This document shows positions 1 through 15,274 of a stretch of 64,000 bases of DNA, one piece after another. The DNA lies in contig JALIRH010000013.1 of the NCBI GenBank assembly GCA_023055505.1, forward strand, positions 6,138,001-6,202,000, read 5' to 3'. Positions within the stretch are counted from its first letter, which is position 1. Each line of letters starts with the position of its first letter. The notes under the pieces were generated by a model. It ran no database searches. It worked only from the letters and a program-made list of their open reading frames with translations, and was not told the origin of the DNA. A program made the position numbers and the translations under genes. The stretch comes from Callipepla californica brunnescens. Its lineage: Eukaryota; Chordata; Aves; Galliformes; Odontophoridae.

Positions 1-3000
1 AACAAAACAGTAACTCAACCCTTACCACCTATGTGTCCTCCAAGGTTATGTACACAGAGTTTAAAGTATACCAGCTAAACTTTAAACCCGGCTGCCCCTC
101 CAACCCCCACCCACTGAATGGCAATAGAAAATACACTGTGGTCTCTCAGTTATACTATATTGCAGCTTTGTTATTAATGATGAAATCATACAAACTCAAT
201 GAATGACCTAAGACAGTAATCCGTGATCAGGTTCCAGTTCAGCTGCACATCTCCCTCCCTCAAAACCACTTCTGGGCAGACTGGCAGCTCACAGAGAGCT
301 GCAGAGTGCGGGGCTGTGAGTGAAGGCCATGCTCTTCAGAGAAGAGTGGCATGAAGAAGCCGGGCTTATGTGATGAGAGCCACTTCCCTTAGCATGAAAT
401 TTTATTTGTAATTATGAAAATAGGCAAAGGCTAGTAACAGCAGTGTCAGCAAGCTGATACTCCTGCCTGTGCTTCTAGACTAGTCGGTGTCATAGAGTAC
501 AGAATATCAAGGAGAGGAATTTGTCATCATTTTAGAGAACAGATTAGTCTACAAAGGCTTCTTCTTCCTAGAAGACCCTGGATGTCTTCTAAATTGATAA
601 TCACAGCTGTACTAGTACTGCCACGGCGGTAAAACTGCTTGGATCACCCATAATCTAAATAAGAAGCAAACTAACAACGATTTTACATGTCAGAATTCAG
701 CATGTAATTATAACTCACAGGCTTTCTTGTTCTTACATTCAATACTTCTGCTTCACCTTATCTATAAACACCAATTAACAGTGCAATTAGTTCCCTAGAC
801 ATTCTTCTTAAGGAGACACATTGTTAGATATCACACTAAATCTGGAAAAAGCTCTTCTGATAGTATAGAAGGAAAAAAATGAAAAAAAGCCATTTTGTTC
901 TACAACCCATCAGTGACTGTGTGGTCAGCATGACAGGGAGACAGAACATCACTACATTTCAACTGCCACCTGCAAAGGGGAGAGAACTAAAGACCCATCT
1001 ATACCTGCTGCGCAGTGGTTGGAAGCAGATGGGGAAAAGCAGCCATGTTGGAATTCCCCAAAACGAAACAAACCCACAAAAACACTGAATGCTTCACAGG
1101 GATTCTCTGAAGGTAAAATTCTTCAGTTCCAGAACTGGGCCTGGACACCAGCTAGGGGTCCGTTTGGCTCATTACAGACATTTCTTAAGCACGACTCGGA
1201 ACATGGGTTACTCAGAAACTTGGGGATTCGGAATGAGGATTTGGTTTGGGTCCACCCTGACCAAGTGCCACCAACGTGTTCCACCCTGACTGCAAGTACC
1301 AGGCAAACTGCTGTGCTGTGCAGCAGCCCTCACTGCTCAAATGTGACGCAGTATGAATTTCCTATATATAACTCAGGCATGCTTTAATTGCAAATAGAGA
1401 TGGAAGAACCAGACTGAATAAAATCAAAAGCAGCCTTAAGTTTACACAAGTCACCTAAAAAAGAGCTGAACCTTTCTTTTATGTCAGAGACATTTGGTAA
1501 TACTTTACTCTAAAAACTGATCCAACCATAACCCTCTATTCTGATTGGCACTAGATGGGATTAGGGTGGAAAAATACCAAAAGAAAACAGAAATGCTGTT
1601 TTCCATAAGCCTGTTGGGCTCAGGGCATGTCTTGGTAGACTGAGGGGAGAGAAGGCATGATGAAGACTCTCTTGGACCAGAAAATGTAGAAGAGACTTTG
1701 ATTTGCTATGCTGCTTGTTAAATTTTCAATCTTAAATGTTTTAAGATATTTCAACGTGAAATTATTTTAGCTTTCTCTTTAATTACAATAAAACTATACA
1801 AAATATCTCCTATGTATAACTTTCTATTAGAGGTTTATAAGAGATCACTTTCTAGCTGGGGTCAGTGTAATTTTTTTCTGCAAAGTCTGCAGTTGTCAGC
1901 CAGGAAACTGAGTCTGCACTTACCTAATCAATCCCACAATAATTACTAACAGTAATCAATCTTTGATATAGGAGACCAACCTTGGACCAAAAGGATTCAG
2001 CTCCCATAATTACAGAGAAGCTTCTGCCTGTTTTAAGCAACAAAGGATTAGGAGCTTTGGGTTTCTCTTGCATTACACTGAGTGGCAGATAATCTACAGA
2101 AACAAAGAGCTGCAATCCTTATGGAAAAAAAAGGAAGAATAGAAAGGCAAAAACAGCAAAAAAGTGTATTCAAATGAATCACCTCTTATGCCTTTTAGCA
2201 TTAAATTCATAAGTATTGTAACTTCACTGAATTTAGAAGAAAGATCATCTCGAGAAAACCAGTGTTAAACACAGATCCTCCTGCTCACCATGGCCTTTCC
2301 ATTGATTTATTGAATGCAACAGCTTTCATATACGTGGTTAAGGATTTCATGGACAAGATCATCATCAGCCCTTCTGCCTGCACAGCAATTCACAGTAACC
2401 TCTTCCAGAAGCCTGTCTGGACTTATCACCTAGGTGCAACAGGGCTGAGAGTTCTTCCAGTTTGCTGCACTCCATGGGAAGGGCCAGGAGGTTCAGAGAT
2501 GCCCTCGTTATCCTCTCATACATGTCTTGTAATTCCCCAGTGTGCCAGACCTGTACTTTTCTGAGGCAGTGCATGCTGATGAAATTCTATTTCTGATCTA
2601 GTAGGGAGGAATAAAAATAAAACCAAACTGTAGTCTGGCATTCTCATTCAGCGAAGAGCTGGATTTTCCCTTCACCCTTTTAGGGATGACATCGGCATCC
2701 ATATGCCAGCAGGAGAGAAAAACAGGGGCAGAGGAGGAATTTCAAACCCAGTTCTTCTGCCTGCAGCCAAGCGTGACCTTATTTCTGCCAGTGGGAGTGG
2801 GACACATGCTGTTGTGGCAGATAGCCTGCATCCTAGCTTAGATACCTGCAGGGGCAATAACACTCTCAACATGCAGCCACAAACCCCTGCTGCTTTTCCA
2901 TCCAGACCCAAGCTGTAGATCTGCAGTTTTCACTACCCCTTTTGTTTCTCTTTGGAATTTCTTGGCTCTCATCTTTCTTTATTCGCACACATCAATGCTG

Positions 3001-6000
3001 TTCATGCTTCCAGTGCACTGCCTCATGATCTCCCTTCCATCTGATTTTTTTGTGATGTTCAAGCTCATTTCATCACTGAGAAAAGATCTTGCAACAAATG
3101 CCCCCTCCCATTCCTTTTGGAAACAAGTCTTTTTTCTTTGCTTACTGTGACAGTCGCCATCTTTCTTGCAGCTTTCTTTGTTTCAGACTCTAATTGCTGC
3201 AAAGATTTGTTAATTCCCTTTGGGAATCCTCCTGCTTCAATTGTTTGAGTGGCAAACTGTCAGACCTAGGCAAGCTCTAAACTGGCTTCAGAGCCAGTGA
3301 GTCACAGTTCACTGAGTGATAGAGCAAGAGCCAGAATAAGTGTGTTGAGCAATGAAGACTGAAAGGCAATTCTTTCCCATGAACACTTTCTGAACAAGCA
3401 AGCTTTCAACAACAGGCCCGCTGTTTTCCTGGTAGAAGGCCACTGAAATCATTTGACATATTTATTATTTTAAAAATACACAGCTTCAGTTTCAGATGGT
3501 AACGTTCATTGCCCCTTGATACGTACATGTATGGGTAACAGAGAGAGGGGCAGTTGGGGACTGTGTTTAGGACATATGTGGCAGCTCCAGATGAAAGAAC
3601 TTGGTGGATGGATGTGGTCTTGCACTTAGAGGCACTGCTGGCTCCCCCACTGGCTTAAGGGGAACTGGAAGTGGTGTGTGTTTTTCACCATTAGTAAAAT
3701 AACAAAGCATTTTTACATCATGGTTTTTGGAGACTCCTGAGAAGTTGGGAGATCCTGAAAAGATTTGTCTGGGAGAATGCATCATAATCTGCTTTTATAG
3801 AGTTTTCAGACTTCAGTAATAATGAATAAATCTTAAGAGCTAGCTCTTCTATAGCTCTGTATATCAGCTGATCTGAAAGCACATTATGGATGGAGATGAG
3901 TGCTATGGTCAGCTCTTTGTGCATTGGGATAATGTGGCACAGGGAGAACTGATCTGCTCACAGTTAATCCAAAGACCAATAGCACTGAATTCCCACTGTT
4001 ACATTCACTAGATTTGATTCTCATTTGTTCAGAAATTCATCTACTGGATGAACATTAGTGTCAGTGTTTTCTACCTTCTTTAAACAGTGTTCTGATGAAG
4101 GGATAGTGGTCTATGACCCTAAAGCTCTGCAAGTTCTACTGCAGAAGTAGTACTCCTACCCTGCCCTACAGTTTGGATTCTTTTAGAGCAGGCAGCTATG
4201 CAATGGCATTGCCGAATAAAAGCTTTTCCATCCATCCACATACAATCTCTGAGCATCTCCCATCCAATAGGGATATTAACTTTTTTTTTTTTGTCAGCTT
4301 AGTCCCAGACCATCAAATGACTCAAACATTTCCAGAGGGGGGAAAAATAACAACAGCAAATTAACACAGGGGTCTATGGACATGCTGGCCCTAGGCTTTA
4401 ACTGGAGGCACCTAGGAGAGATACCAGATCTCAAGTCAGGGCAAAGAGGGTGGGTGAAGAATACCTGAATAACAGGGTTGGTAGCTGATGCAGCAGAACC
4501 CAGCCCAGCCCAGTCTATCAGTGCTTAGTGGCTGCACTAGTGAGACACAGGACTCAGCTTTAACTTTTCCTGAGATACTGCAGAGAGGCCTGCTCAGGTT
4601 GATATGGATGGGACAAAGGCATCAGCCAGAAGAAGTCTGTGATCCTGGAGACAGTCATTTTCTAGAGCTTATTGCATAAAAGCAAGATGGGCTAATCATC
4701 TCAAGAGGCTCAAGAATTAGTCTGTCCTCTCCACTTTTTTGTCAAGGCCATTTAACCTAAGTCTTGTTGGACATGTGTAGTCATGCTTCCAAAGCCCAAC
4801 ACATGTTGGAAGGCACTTAAAGACTGAGCCTGCTTCGCCTCAATACAGCAAGGTGGTGATGATTCAGCTGGATCTCCTCTGGTACCTGGTATAACGTACT
4901 AATCATGTTGCCTGGGCTGACATCACACTTTATCTACTTCAGCAGAAAACGATATTTATTCTGAGCCATCCATTTGCTTCTACAAACACCAACATCACTC
5001 GCAAATACCATTCTAATTTGCTTTCAACAGCAGCCAGAGAAACAATTTTAAGCCTAAATTACCATTAGAGAAAAGAAAAAGTTTTGTTCTGTCTTGGTTG
5101 TAATCAGCACCTTCTGTGTATTAAATGCACCTCTATATAGCCTTTTTCTGGTTGTGGATTGTTGTAGCTTGTGGAGTCGCTTACTGGACTAACTTTATAC
5201 TTGTTTTACTTGGATATCTTTTCTTCCTTTGTCTAAAAACAATTCTTACTTTACTGTAATCAAAGATATCTTTCCAATTGAATGGATGTGGGGTGACGCT
5301 GAGGTCATCGCAAAATACACTTATGCTTTCACTGTGATAAAGAAGGCTCATACTTGTAAGATCTGCAGAGAGGGTGGAGCTTCCAGGGATAGCTGTCACT
5401 GGAATGATGTCTCTTTAGGGATTCAGGATGGCATTACAGAGCAATTTCAAAAGGTTTTCTTTGAGTTTGCAATAAGATCAGCAGTCGTGCAAAGGCATGG
5501 AAAAGCAAACACAAGGCAGCCTAGAAAATGTCATCAGTATCCATATCAGTAAAGGGAAACTAACACTTTTGTACCAATATTTCCAATTAAAAATGCTTGG
5601 GTGTAACACTGTTCCTCTGTTAGCCAAAATTTTTGGTCCTTCCTCTTCATTTCCTTCTCAGAGCACCGTTCAAGGAAATGAGAGAAGTAACAACTAGACT
5701 GAGTGTGATTCTTTGCACACGTATGTGTGTGCTAGCTAAATGAGAAAGAGAGATGTGGAAGTTCTTTTCTTCGCAGAATTACTCTTCTGTTGCCTGTGAA
5801 AATAGGCTTTTCAGATTCTGATAATACTGTAAATAATATGCAGATATAGGACACACGGGCAGTAGAAGGCCATCTCCCACTACAGAGTGGACCAAGGTTG
5901 AATTCCATTACCAAACTCTTTCAAAATTACTTTAATGGATAGAGACTTGGTTGGCTATCTAGTTGGTGAACATGAACTAATTCCAAATCTGATTTCAGAT

Positions 6001-7284
6001 GGAGCTGTAACTCAGAAATTTCAGAATATAAATTTTTTACAAGTGACAGAAATCCAAAGGCTCAAGAGCTTTGCTACACTGACCTGGTATTCTACAGTCA
6101 AGACCACCAGGGGATGGTATGAAGATTAAATACATCGGTTTTTCTATGGTTGAAGGATATTGCTCTAATTCCTTACTAATGATTATATATGGAAGTAGAT
6201 TTTTTAATAATTTTATATGCAAATTTGCTAAAATATATTGGATACTGAATAAATAAAGGTAGATTTCAAAGAAACAAAGCTTACCACCTTAAGAGTCTCT
6301 CAAATTTGCTTTTAAATACTGTGTTGTTTTAAATCAATATAGTCTTAATGATTCAATTAGTTTCTGGAAACACTAAAGGCAGCCTCGTGGGGGAAATAAG
6401 ATAGGGTTTTTATAGCAGAATTAATATGGCAAATCCTCACATCCTGTAGTGTTTTATGTGCCTGCATATGTAGAAAATGTATGAAACGTAAACTCTAGAG
6501 TATATAACAGAATTGCAGTCACTTGCTCCAGGATCTCATAAGATCTGGAATTATTACAGTATAGTGAAAGTAATTCCTAATTCATTCTAGTTCAGGAAAG
6601 CTTTCTGGCCAAACCCAAGCTTACATCTCGTGAAAAATCAACAGGAGTAAAGCATGTGCTAAAAGCGTGTTGTCAACTTCTTTGCCAAATCAAGGCTGTT
6701 CCTCTATTTAAATGACTAAGGTACGATACCTGTGCATTATTTCTCTTTGAAAGCAAATCTATATTAGGGATCCTACAAAGCCAAAAATACCTAGTGTTGA
6801 ATGTACACTACATTCCACATGCATTTCTGTACAAGACCTCGTGCACTATTGGCATTAATGCAGACTTAACAATATGTTACAGCTGAAATGCTCACTGACT
6901 TCTACTGCCTCAGCAGTTCTACCTAGAAAACTGTTTTTTAAAACTTTGGAGTTGGGCCTCATACCCTGTTTTCTCTGTGGCTTTTGCAGGTTTGAATGGC
7001 TATTTTTCCCACTGAAGATTTTTTTTTCTCCTTCTTTTATGCCTTTTCAGGTTCCCTTGGCAGTGCCCTTAAGGAATTACTGGGCTCAGCCCCATCCCAG
7101 GATAATCCTTGTGCAAACAAACATCCCAAGGGAGCACTTGCAGGATGAGACTTTAGATAGGTCACTAGGAACAGTGCAGGAAGAAGGCCAAACTGACATA
7201 CTAGCATGCTCTACAAGGAGGAGCATATTTAAATAACTCGTGGCAGCAGGAAAGGAACCACATCTCAAAACAACTACCTTCACA
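1..7284. other. Downstream flank of DCX or distal 3' UTR; no gene recognised
   Basis: Both strands were read for coding similarity. Open frames are all about 120 codons or less, overlap one another on both strands, and show no domain. I saw no CR1 or mariner copies. In mammals the next gene on this side is CAPN6, but no calpain-like exon was recognised. Part of this stretch may be extended DCX 3' UTR. Confidence 0.5.
4955..4960 (-). terminator. Candidate distal DCX polyadenylation signal AATAAA
   Basis: A minus-strand AATAAA followed by a moderately GT-rich stretch that includes AAAGTGTGATG. If used, the 3' UTR would be about 5.1 kb. Further AATAAA copies lie at 3461-3466, 2978-2983, 2306-2311 and 401-406, with weaker or no obvious downstream elements. 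Only transcript data can choose among them. Confidence 0.22.
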
Positions 7285-7300
7285 ACCATCCATCCAAAGG

Positions 7301-7306
7301 TTTATT
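7301..7306 (-). terminator. DCX: Candidate DCX polyadenylation signal AATAAA
   Basis: On the minus strand, AATAAA is followed within about 15-45 nt by a GT-rich run (GGTTGTGAAGG, then GTTGTTTTG), the usual downstream element. Cleavage would fall near 7280-7290. It is the first canonical signal after the DCX stop codon. Whether it is the main site or an early alternative is not visible from sequence. Confidence 0.4.
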
Positions 7307-7990
7307 TGACCTTTGGCATCCTGCTTTATCTTATACAAACTGAATTCATGGGTACTGTATGGAAGCATATCTCTGACTCCTTGAACACCACCATCAACTC
7401 TAGCACTTCAGTTTGCTTATGGGTATCAAAGAATCAGGTTTTCCAGGCGCAAAGGTGGTGAGGGTCTCAGGCTGAATTGCAAGGGAACCTAGATCCAGCT
7501 TTATGGCTGGTCTCCTTGTGTGAGCAGGGACTCACAGGAAGGTGGCAGGACATGCTAACTCGGGCTGTGAAGGAAACAGCCCGTGTCACTAAGTGACAGC
7601 ACCTCTGTCTGGAGTCCAAGTCCACCATTCCTTAACAGGCAGAGTCATGGCTAGTAATCAGTGTCCCTGGAAAGGCAAAGCCTGGGGAGGGACTCTCAGA
7701 TTTCCATCAGCAAAACAGAGAAGAGGGTAAAAGCATGCAAAGTATCTGTCTCAATACAGCTTTTACTAAGAAAGATGTTCTAATTAACAATATTGTTGGC
7801 ATAACCATGGCCTTTGCTATCCTGATGCTAAAAAGCCCTGTTTTCTCAAGACTAGTGTCTACAATAGCACCTAGTGGATTAAACAGCCAATAATTAGCAT
7901 CCATGGCCAAATCTGCACCCAGAACAGTTCAGCACCTTCTGTTAGAGGATCTGAAAGCACTTTACAAAAGCTTGGATTCACAACCCCCAG

Positions 7991-7998
7991 TGAGGTAG
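7991..7998 (-). promoter_or_regulatory. DCX: Candidate let-7 8-mer target site in the DCX 3' UTR
   Basis: The mRNA-sense strand reads CTACCTCA, a perfect 8-mer for the let-7 seed, about 2.1 kb after the stop codon. A given 8-mer is expected by chance roughly once per 65 kb per strand, so conservation would be needed to trust it. Confidence 0.3.
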
Positions 7999-8207
7999 AA
8001 CAGTATTATCCACACAGGGATGGGTAGACATATTGAGGCACAGGGTTACTATCAGACCTGTTCCTCTTCAGACACTAAATCTAGCAGTGCCTAAAGGCTG
8101 AATGAAGGTTTCCTGACTACTACACCTATGCTTTGTCCACAGTACTTTCCCCCATACTTCAAAGCTTCAATGAGAGCCTCTAGCCTTCTGAAATGAAACC
8201 AGGTTTC

Positions 8208-8215
8208 TATATACA
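8208..8215 (-). promoter_or_regulatory. DCX: Candidate Pumilio response element in the DCX 3' UTR
   Basis: The mRNA-sense strand reads TGTATATA, the canonical Pumilio-binding octamer, about 1.9 kb after the stop codon. Pumilio proteins repress or localise many neuronal mRNAs. The motif is short and the region AT-rich, so a chance match is possible. Confidence 0.3.
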
Positions 8216-9301
8216 GTAGGTGAAATGTTCATTTAGCAGTCACATAGTCAGCAAATTACTCAATTAAATGAAGTTATTTATGGGCACAAATGATTTCTTT
8301 TGCAAAACTCTGTGTGAAAGATCATGCACTAAGACTACAGGGTGCAAAATTGGTGCATAACTCTGACCCCTTGGTAATTCCCAATTCTGTCCTCTCTCAG
8401 ATGCATCTTTTTTAAAGTTGCATTATATGTATCATCACATGAACCTCTAAAGACATAGCCTGCACAGATTGTTTCATATCAGCAATGCAAGCAAAAAAAC
8501 ATGGAGCGGCTTTGGGAACAACCCAGCATTCATATAGCATCAGACATCACATTATAATTCATTCTAATCACAAGGGGTTGCAAGAGAATAAGGAACACGT
8601 GTATATGTTGAAACAAAGGCAAATAGAGCAAGAAAGAAATATTTGATTGCACAGATTTCCTTTAGGTAAAGTTCCATAATAATCAGTTTCATCAAAAGCT
8701 TATTCCATGAGAAATAGAGGCAATGCCAGCTAGCCCATAACAAAATTCAGCATAGTAAAAACCACCAGCCCTGCGTGAATAGATGAACTTTGCATTCCGT
8801 AGGAGTCATTACTGATTAATAAAAGCAAAAGGCTTCTCTAAATACAATAAGCTTGTTTTTGTCAGATAGAAGAGTTTCTTAAAATACGGGTTTTCAAACA
8901 CACAAAGTTCCATTTGTTATACAAGTAGAGAATCTGGCCATAGTTAGGAATACAGAAGTGTAAAAAACCAAATACATAGTCTTACACATTACAAAAACTA
9001 TCAAAACATTCAATATTTTGAACTGACTTTTTTTTTCCCCTACAAGTGTCTGTTCTGGCAGTGATGACAAGATTTCTAAAGTGATTTGTTGTTATTACTG
9101 TTCTGCAGTTGGTTGGGTTTTTTTTGTTCATTTTTCTGAATGTGTTTTTTTAAACAAAACAAAATTACCAGCTTTTATAAAAAAGAAGGAGCTTGAATCT
9201 TTACTCCAAAACACAGATACAAGGTTTTCCTTTATAAAAAGTGTATTGATTTTTTTGCTATAAAAAGTTACCTATAGGATGTCAGACCTGAAAACAAATT
9301 C

Positions 9302-9309
9302 TCACAGTG
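9302..9309 (-). promoter_or_regulatory. DCX: Candidate miR-128 8-mer target site in the DCX 3' UTR
   Basis: The mRNA-sense strand reads CACTGTGA, a perfect 8-mer for the miR-128 seed, about 780 nt after the stop codon. miR-128 is brain-enriched and has been reported to lower DCX. The match is seen in the sequence; function here is inferred. Confidence 0.45.
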
Positions 9310-10088
9310 TTTTCAGTGTTGGCTGTTCACAAGGCATTACTATTGTAAACAGAGATAGAGAGATACCATAGTGTGGTTATAAAAGTTTGTTACCAGCTAG
9401 CAGTGTTTTTGGACCATATGTGAAGCTGTTCAACTGTAGACAACTCAGCTGACTTACATTATTTTGCTTAATTATTTAACAAATCCCAATATTCAAATAT
9501 CTGAAAAATCACTATTGCACTAACCTTACTTAGCATCTCATGTAATCATTCCTAATCTTGTCCAAGCTTCTGCTGGCATATTAAGCATCAAACTAATGAG
9601 TGATTTCCCTTCCTGCCCTGTAACAACAAAAACAGTACTAGTTAGTGTGCAGGTGCTAAAATCAGGGCTGCAAATGAGGAACAAGCAAACATTGGACAGG
9701 TTGGGAGTTACGAATTTGCCAGCAACAGATTGATTCACACACTTCTGGGGGAGCTTTGCATTACTATCACTAGGATAACTATGTATCTGGAGAAGAAGAA
9801 ATAATAGAAGAAAATGGGAAGTGTGTCAGTGGCAAAATGACCCAGAATTGCTGGCCATGTCCATGTTGCATCCCTACCTGTAACTCTGCTTAAAAGAATG
9901 ATATCCCTCTATCTCTATAGACTGGTAGGTGTTGATTTGTGGTATAGAGGATAAATCACAGAAAAAAAATGACATATAACTGTGTGTCCTTTGTCTGATT
10001 TGAAAGCACCAGTCACCTATCTGCTTAATTTGGCAGAAGTACTCTACTGTATCTTAGACATAGCTTGCAATATGGACGTCATGCCACT

Positions 10089-10145
10089 TTACATGGAATC
10101 TCCAAGGGAATCAGAGTCATCCAAAGACAGAGGCAGATACAAGTC
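10089..10145 (-). CDS. DCX: DCX terminal coding exon: last 18 residues and stop codon
   Basis: After the acceptor cttcctacag the minus strand reads DLYLPLSLDDSDSLGDSM followed by TAA at 10089-10091. This is the acidic C-terminus of doublecortin, residues 343-360 in the short numbering, apparently unchanged from mammals. The frame is continuous with the 12552-12646 exon (LRKHK|DLYLP). The exon continues past the stop into the 3' UTR, so 10089 is the end of the coding sequence and not of the exon. The intron separating it from the previous coding exon is 2,406 bases. DCLK1 has a similar but diverged tail, so this is DCX. Confidence 0.97.
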   Translation of the reverse strand, partial: DLYLPLSLDDSDSLGDSM

Positions 10146-12668
<2,523 letters not shown>

Positions 12669-15241
12669 CTAGCAGTCAGACATGGAAGATATCCAGACAG
12701 TCAATATAGAAACACAACAGTTTATTCATGTGAGGCAGGAGGGAAAAAAAAATCAAACAAAAAACAACAAATGAATGAACAGCATAACTGTGTTCATCCG
12801 ACTTAAGGCTTTCAGCTGTTCAGAATAATTGGCTGTAAAAGACGGTGAAATACGAAATACATCGAAGAAGCAATATTTTACACTGCAAATAGTTATCAAA
12901 TTGATCCGTGGTATACATCAACAGAAAAACAGAAAGACAACTTCTGTGCTCTCAAACAGTTTAACACAATTGAAACCACATGGAAAAAACATGCGAGGAA
13001 ACCAGAGGCTGCAGATATCCTGGATCCTACATAAGAAATGTTAAATGTCAACGACACATATTACAAATTAGACAAACAACTGTCTGGAATGCTCTGGATG
13101 GAGTTGGCTGTGGCAGAGATTAAATGACCAGAAGAGCCCTTCCCAAGCCCTGGTGTAAGCACAGGGTGGGATGTCCCTCTTCACCTTAGTACCAGGAGAC
13201 ACTTATTATGTATGTGTTGCACCAAAAAGGAATCTAAGTAAATAGCATTTCACAGAAAATGAAGACAAACAAAATGTTAACTAGTTAAAAGATTATTTCC
13301 CTACCAGTGATGTCCTCCAAAGAAAGCTAATGTGTCTGATAATTTCAAAGCGTAATGCTACGTATTTCCTAAAGACATATTTGCTCCTAGTGAGCATCAT
13401 ATGTTGCGTATCAACTCCAGGGATACAGACCCTCACCCTGCTCTTCTTACCAGGGACTGTAAACATATAGCTCCTTTGGCACAAGCGGCATTTCCTGAGG
13501 GAGGGAAATTCCAACTCGTGCTGTCTGTGTCTAAGTATATCATCTTCTCGGGTCTTTTCTTTTTGCAATCCAATCTGCAGCAAGCTGGAAGGCCTTATGA
13601 GCATTAAACTACACATCTCAGTCAAGTGTACAGAAAGTGACATTTTGAAAACCTACTCCAGATGTTACCATATTCAGCACAAGCCACAAAACTAAACACC
13701 AAATACTGTGATTGTCATTTCCTTAAATGGCAGCAATGTTGCCTACTGTCCAGATAAGTACACATCCCTATTCCTTTAAAGAAAGTATTTTTAATTATGG
13801 AGATATTTCACACAGAAAGACAAACTGATAATGGTCCTGGCTTATTGTCCTGCTTTCTAATTTCCCATTACCTCTGTGTAATTACCTCCAGCTGCGAGGG
13901 CATGTGCACAGGAAGATAGACAATTTCCATGTATAGGACTCACATTCTCAATTGTAATCACTGAATGTGCAATTAGATACTTGCAATTAAGCAAGCATTT
14001 GAGTGTCTGGAAAAGACCTAAGAAATGTATAAATATCATACAGTAACGATGTGTACAAGTGTCGTATTTTGAAGAGTGAGATCAGGACAAAGGTGTAACA
14101 TCAGAAAGCAGGGCAGCAATATGTACCTGCACCCACCCTGCAGCCTCTTGCAATGTCCACTGACACAGAAAGTGGACACCAGAATTAGGACATGTCTGAA
14201 GTCAGTTGGGAAGCCAGCCAGGGTGGAGAAAGGTGAGCTAAGTCTCAGTGTGCAGTCCTGGTCCTAGTGATTCTGGGCCAAATGAAATATAATTCTTAAA
14301 CGTGAAAACATATCCCCTACCTCCAGATCTACAGACATGCATGGCAGCCAATGGGGCTAAAATATGTTTGGCCTTTGCATCAGGGCTCTTTTCAGAGTCT
14401 GGTCCCAACCAAGCAAGCATATGTTTAACCTCAAGCGCGTTACTTCGGGGAGCTGCTGTATGGAGACAGTTAAGCATAAGCTCAATTAATCACCCCCAGC
14501 ACCCAATGGCAGAACGTGGCTTGGCCTCAGGACTGCAGGATATTCCAGGGCTTAACCTCCGAGTTTAGACTCAGCTGAGGTGCTCTGCCTGCTAGCCCTT
14601 CCTATAAGAGAAGCTCTACCTTGTATAAGCCACTCAGTATGTAAAAAAAAGGAAAAGGAACAAATCACTGCAGCCAGGACCAAACTGGTATTTCGTACAC
14701 ATCAGGTGTTATGTTCCATCTTCCTTCTACACTGATGAGCAATTACACATTGGAACTGAGGTATCTTTTTGCCACTACAGCCGTAGACTTCCTGCTAAAC
14801 TTTTGGCTTCGTTAAATCAAGTTTTTTCATTGTGAAAATATTCCTGAGAGAATAAAATCCATACTCTGCTTTTTTTTAACTCATTTGTGGTTGTCTCTTA
14901 GGTCCTTGGTATCTACCTCATTATTCTCTGGGGCAGCAGCATAAGTCTTGCTTTAATGCCTCTGTCTGCTATCTTGTGGTGAGGAGGGAGGCAGTGGAGG
15001 TTGTTAGTAACATCGGGGCAAATGTAAATACCATACATCTGATTTTAAGTGAGTGTAAAGAAACGTGCAGTAAGGCAAGGGACAAAGGAGGAGCTACAGG
15101 TGTGTTAAAGCAGCTCAGACTAAGCTGATTGTTGATGAGGTGAGACCTCTGTCTCCATACCCACTGCTTCTGTGTATTAGGCACTACTGGGAAGAGGCTG
15201 TTCACCACAAGCAGTTTTTTCTCCATTACAAATGCACCTCA

Positions 15242-15242
<1 letters not shown>

Positions 15243-15272
<30 letters not shown>
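15243..15272 (+). repeat. Poly(A) run, 30 consecutive A
   Basis: Thirty uninterrupted A residues between cctcac and ccaacc. No AATAAA lies just upstream and no recognisable retrocopied gene precedes it, so it is read as a mononucleotide repeat and not as a retrocopy tail. Confidence 0.9.

Positions 15273-15274
<2 letters not shown>

Larger units (their letters stand above)
7285..10088 (-). other. DCX: Probable DCX 3' UTR (proximal part)
   Basis: This AT-rich, non-repetitive sequence directly follows the DCX stop codon on the minus strand. Reading by eye, I find no minus-strand AATAAA or ATTAAA between the stop and 7301-7306, so a 3' UTR of about 2.8 kb is the shortest supported by a canonical signal. 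Mammalian DCX mRNAs have unusually long 3' UTRs of several kilobases, so the transcript may extend farther left to other signals near 4955, 3461, 2978 or 2306. There are no CR1 or mariner copies here, unlike the introns, which fits a constrained UTR. The left boundary is inferred. Confidence 0.6.

Noticed and set aside
1..7284. Search for CAPN6 exons, the neighbour of DCX in mammals
   Set aside because: No calpain-like coding segment was recognised. The short open frames overlap on both strands and look random.
7925..7945. RE1/NRSE silencer half-site (TTCAGCACC) near the DCX 3' UTR
   Set aside because: Only the left half is present; the required right half is not at the right spacing.
13085..13150. 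Faint CR1-like tail (AGATTAAATGACCAGAAGAGCC-type segment)
   Set aside because: It resembles the CR1 end only loosely and lacks the ATTCTATGA terminus; too weak to list without a RepeatMasker alignment.
14960..15272. Processed retrogene ending in the A30 run
   Set aside because: No polyadenylation signal precedes the A run and no coding similarity was seen in the upstream sequence.
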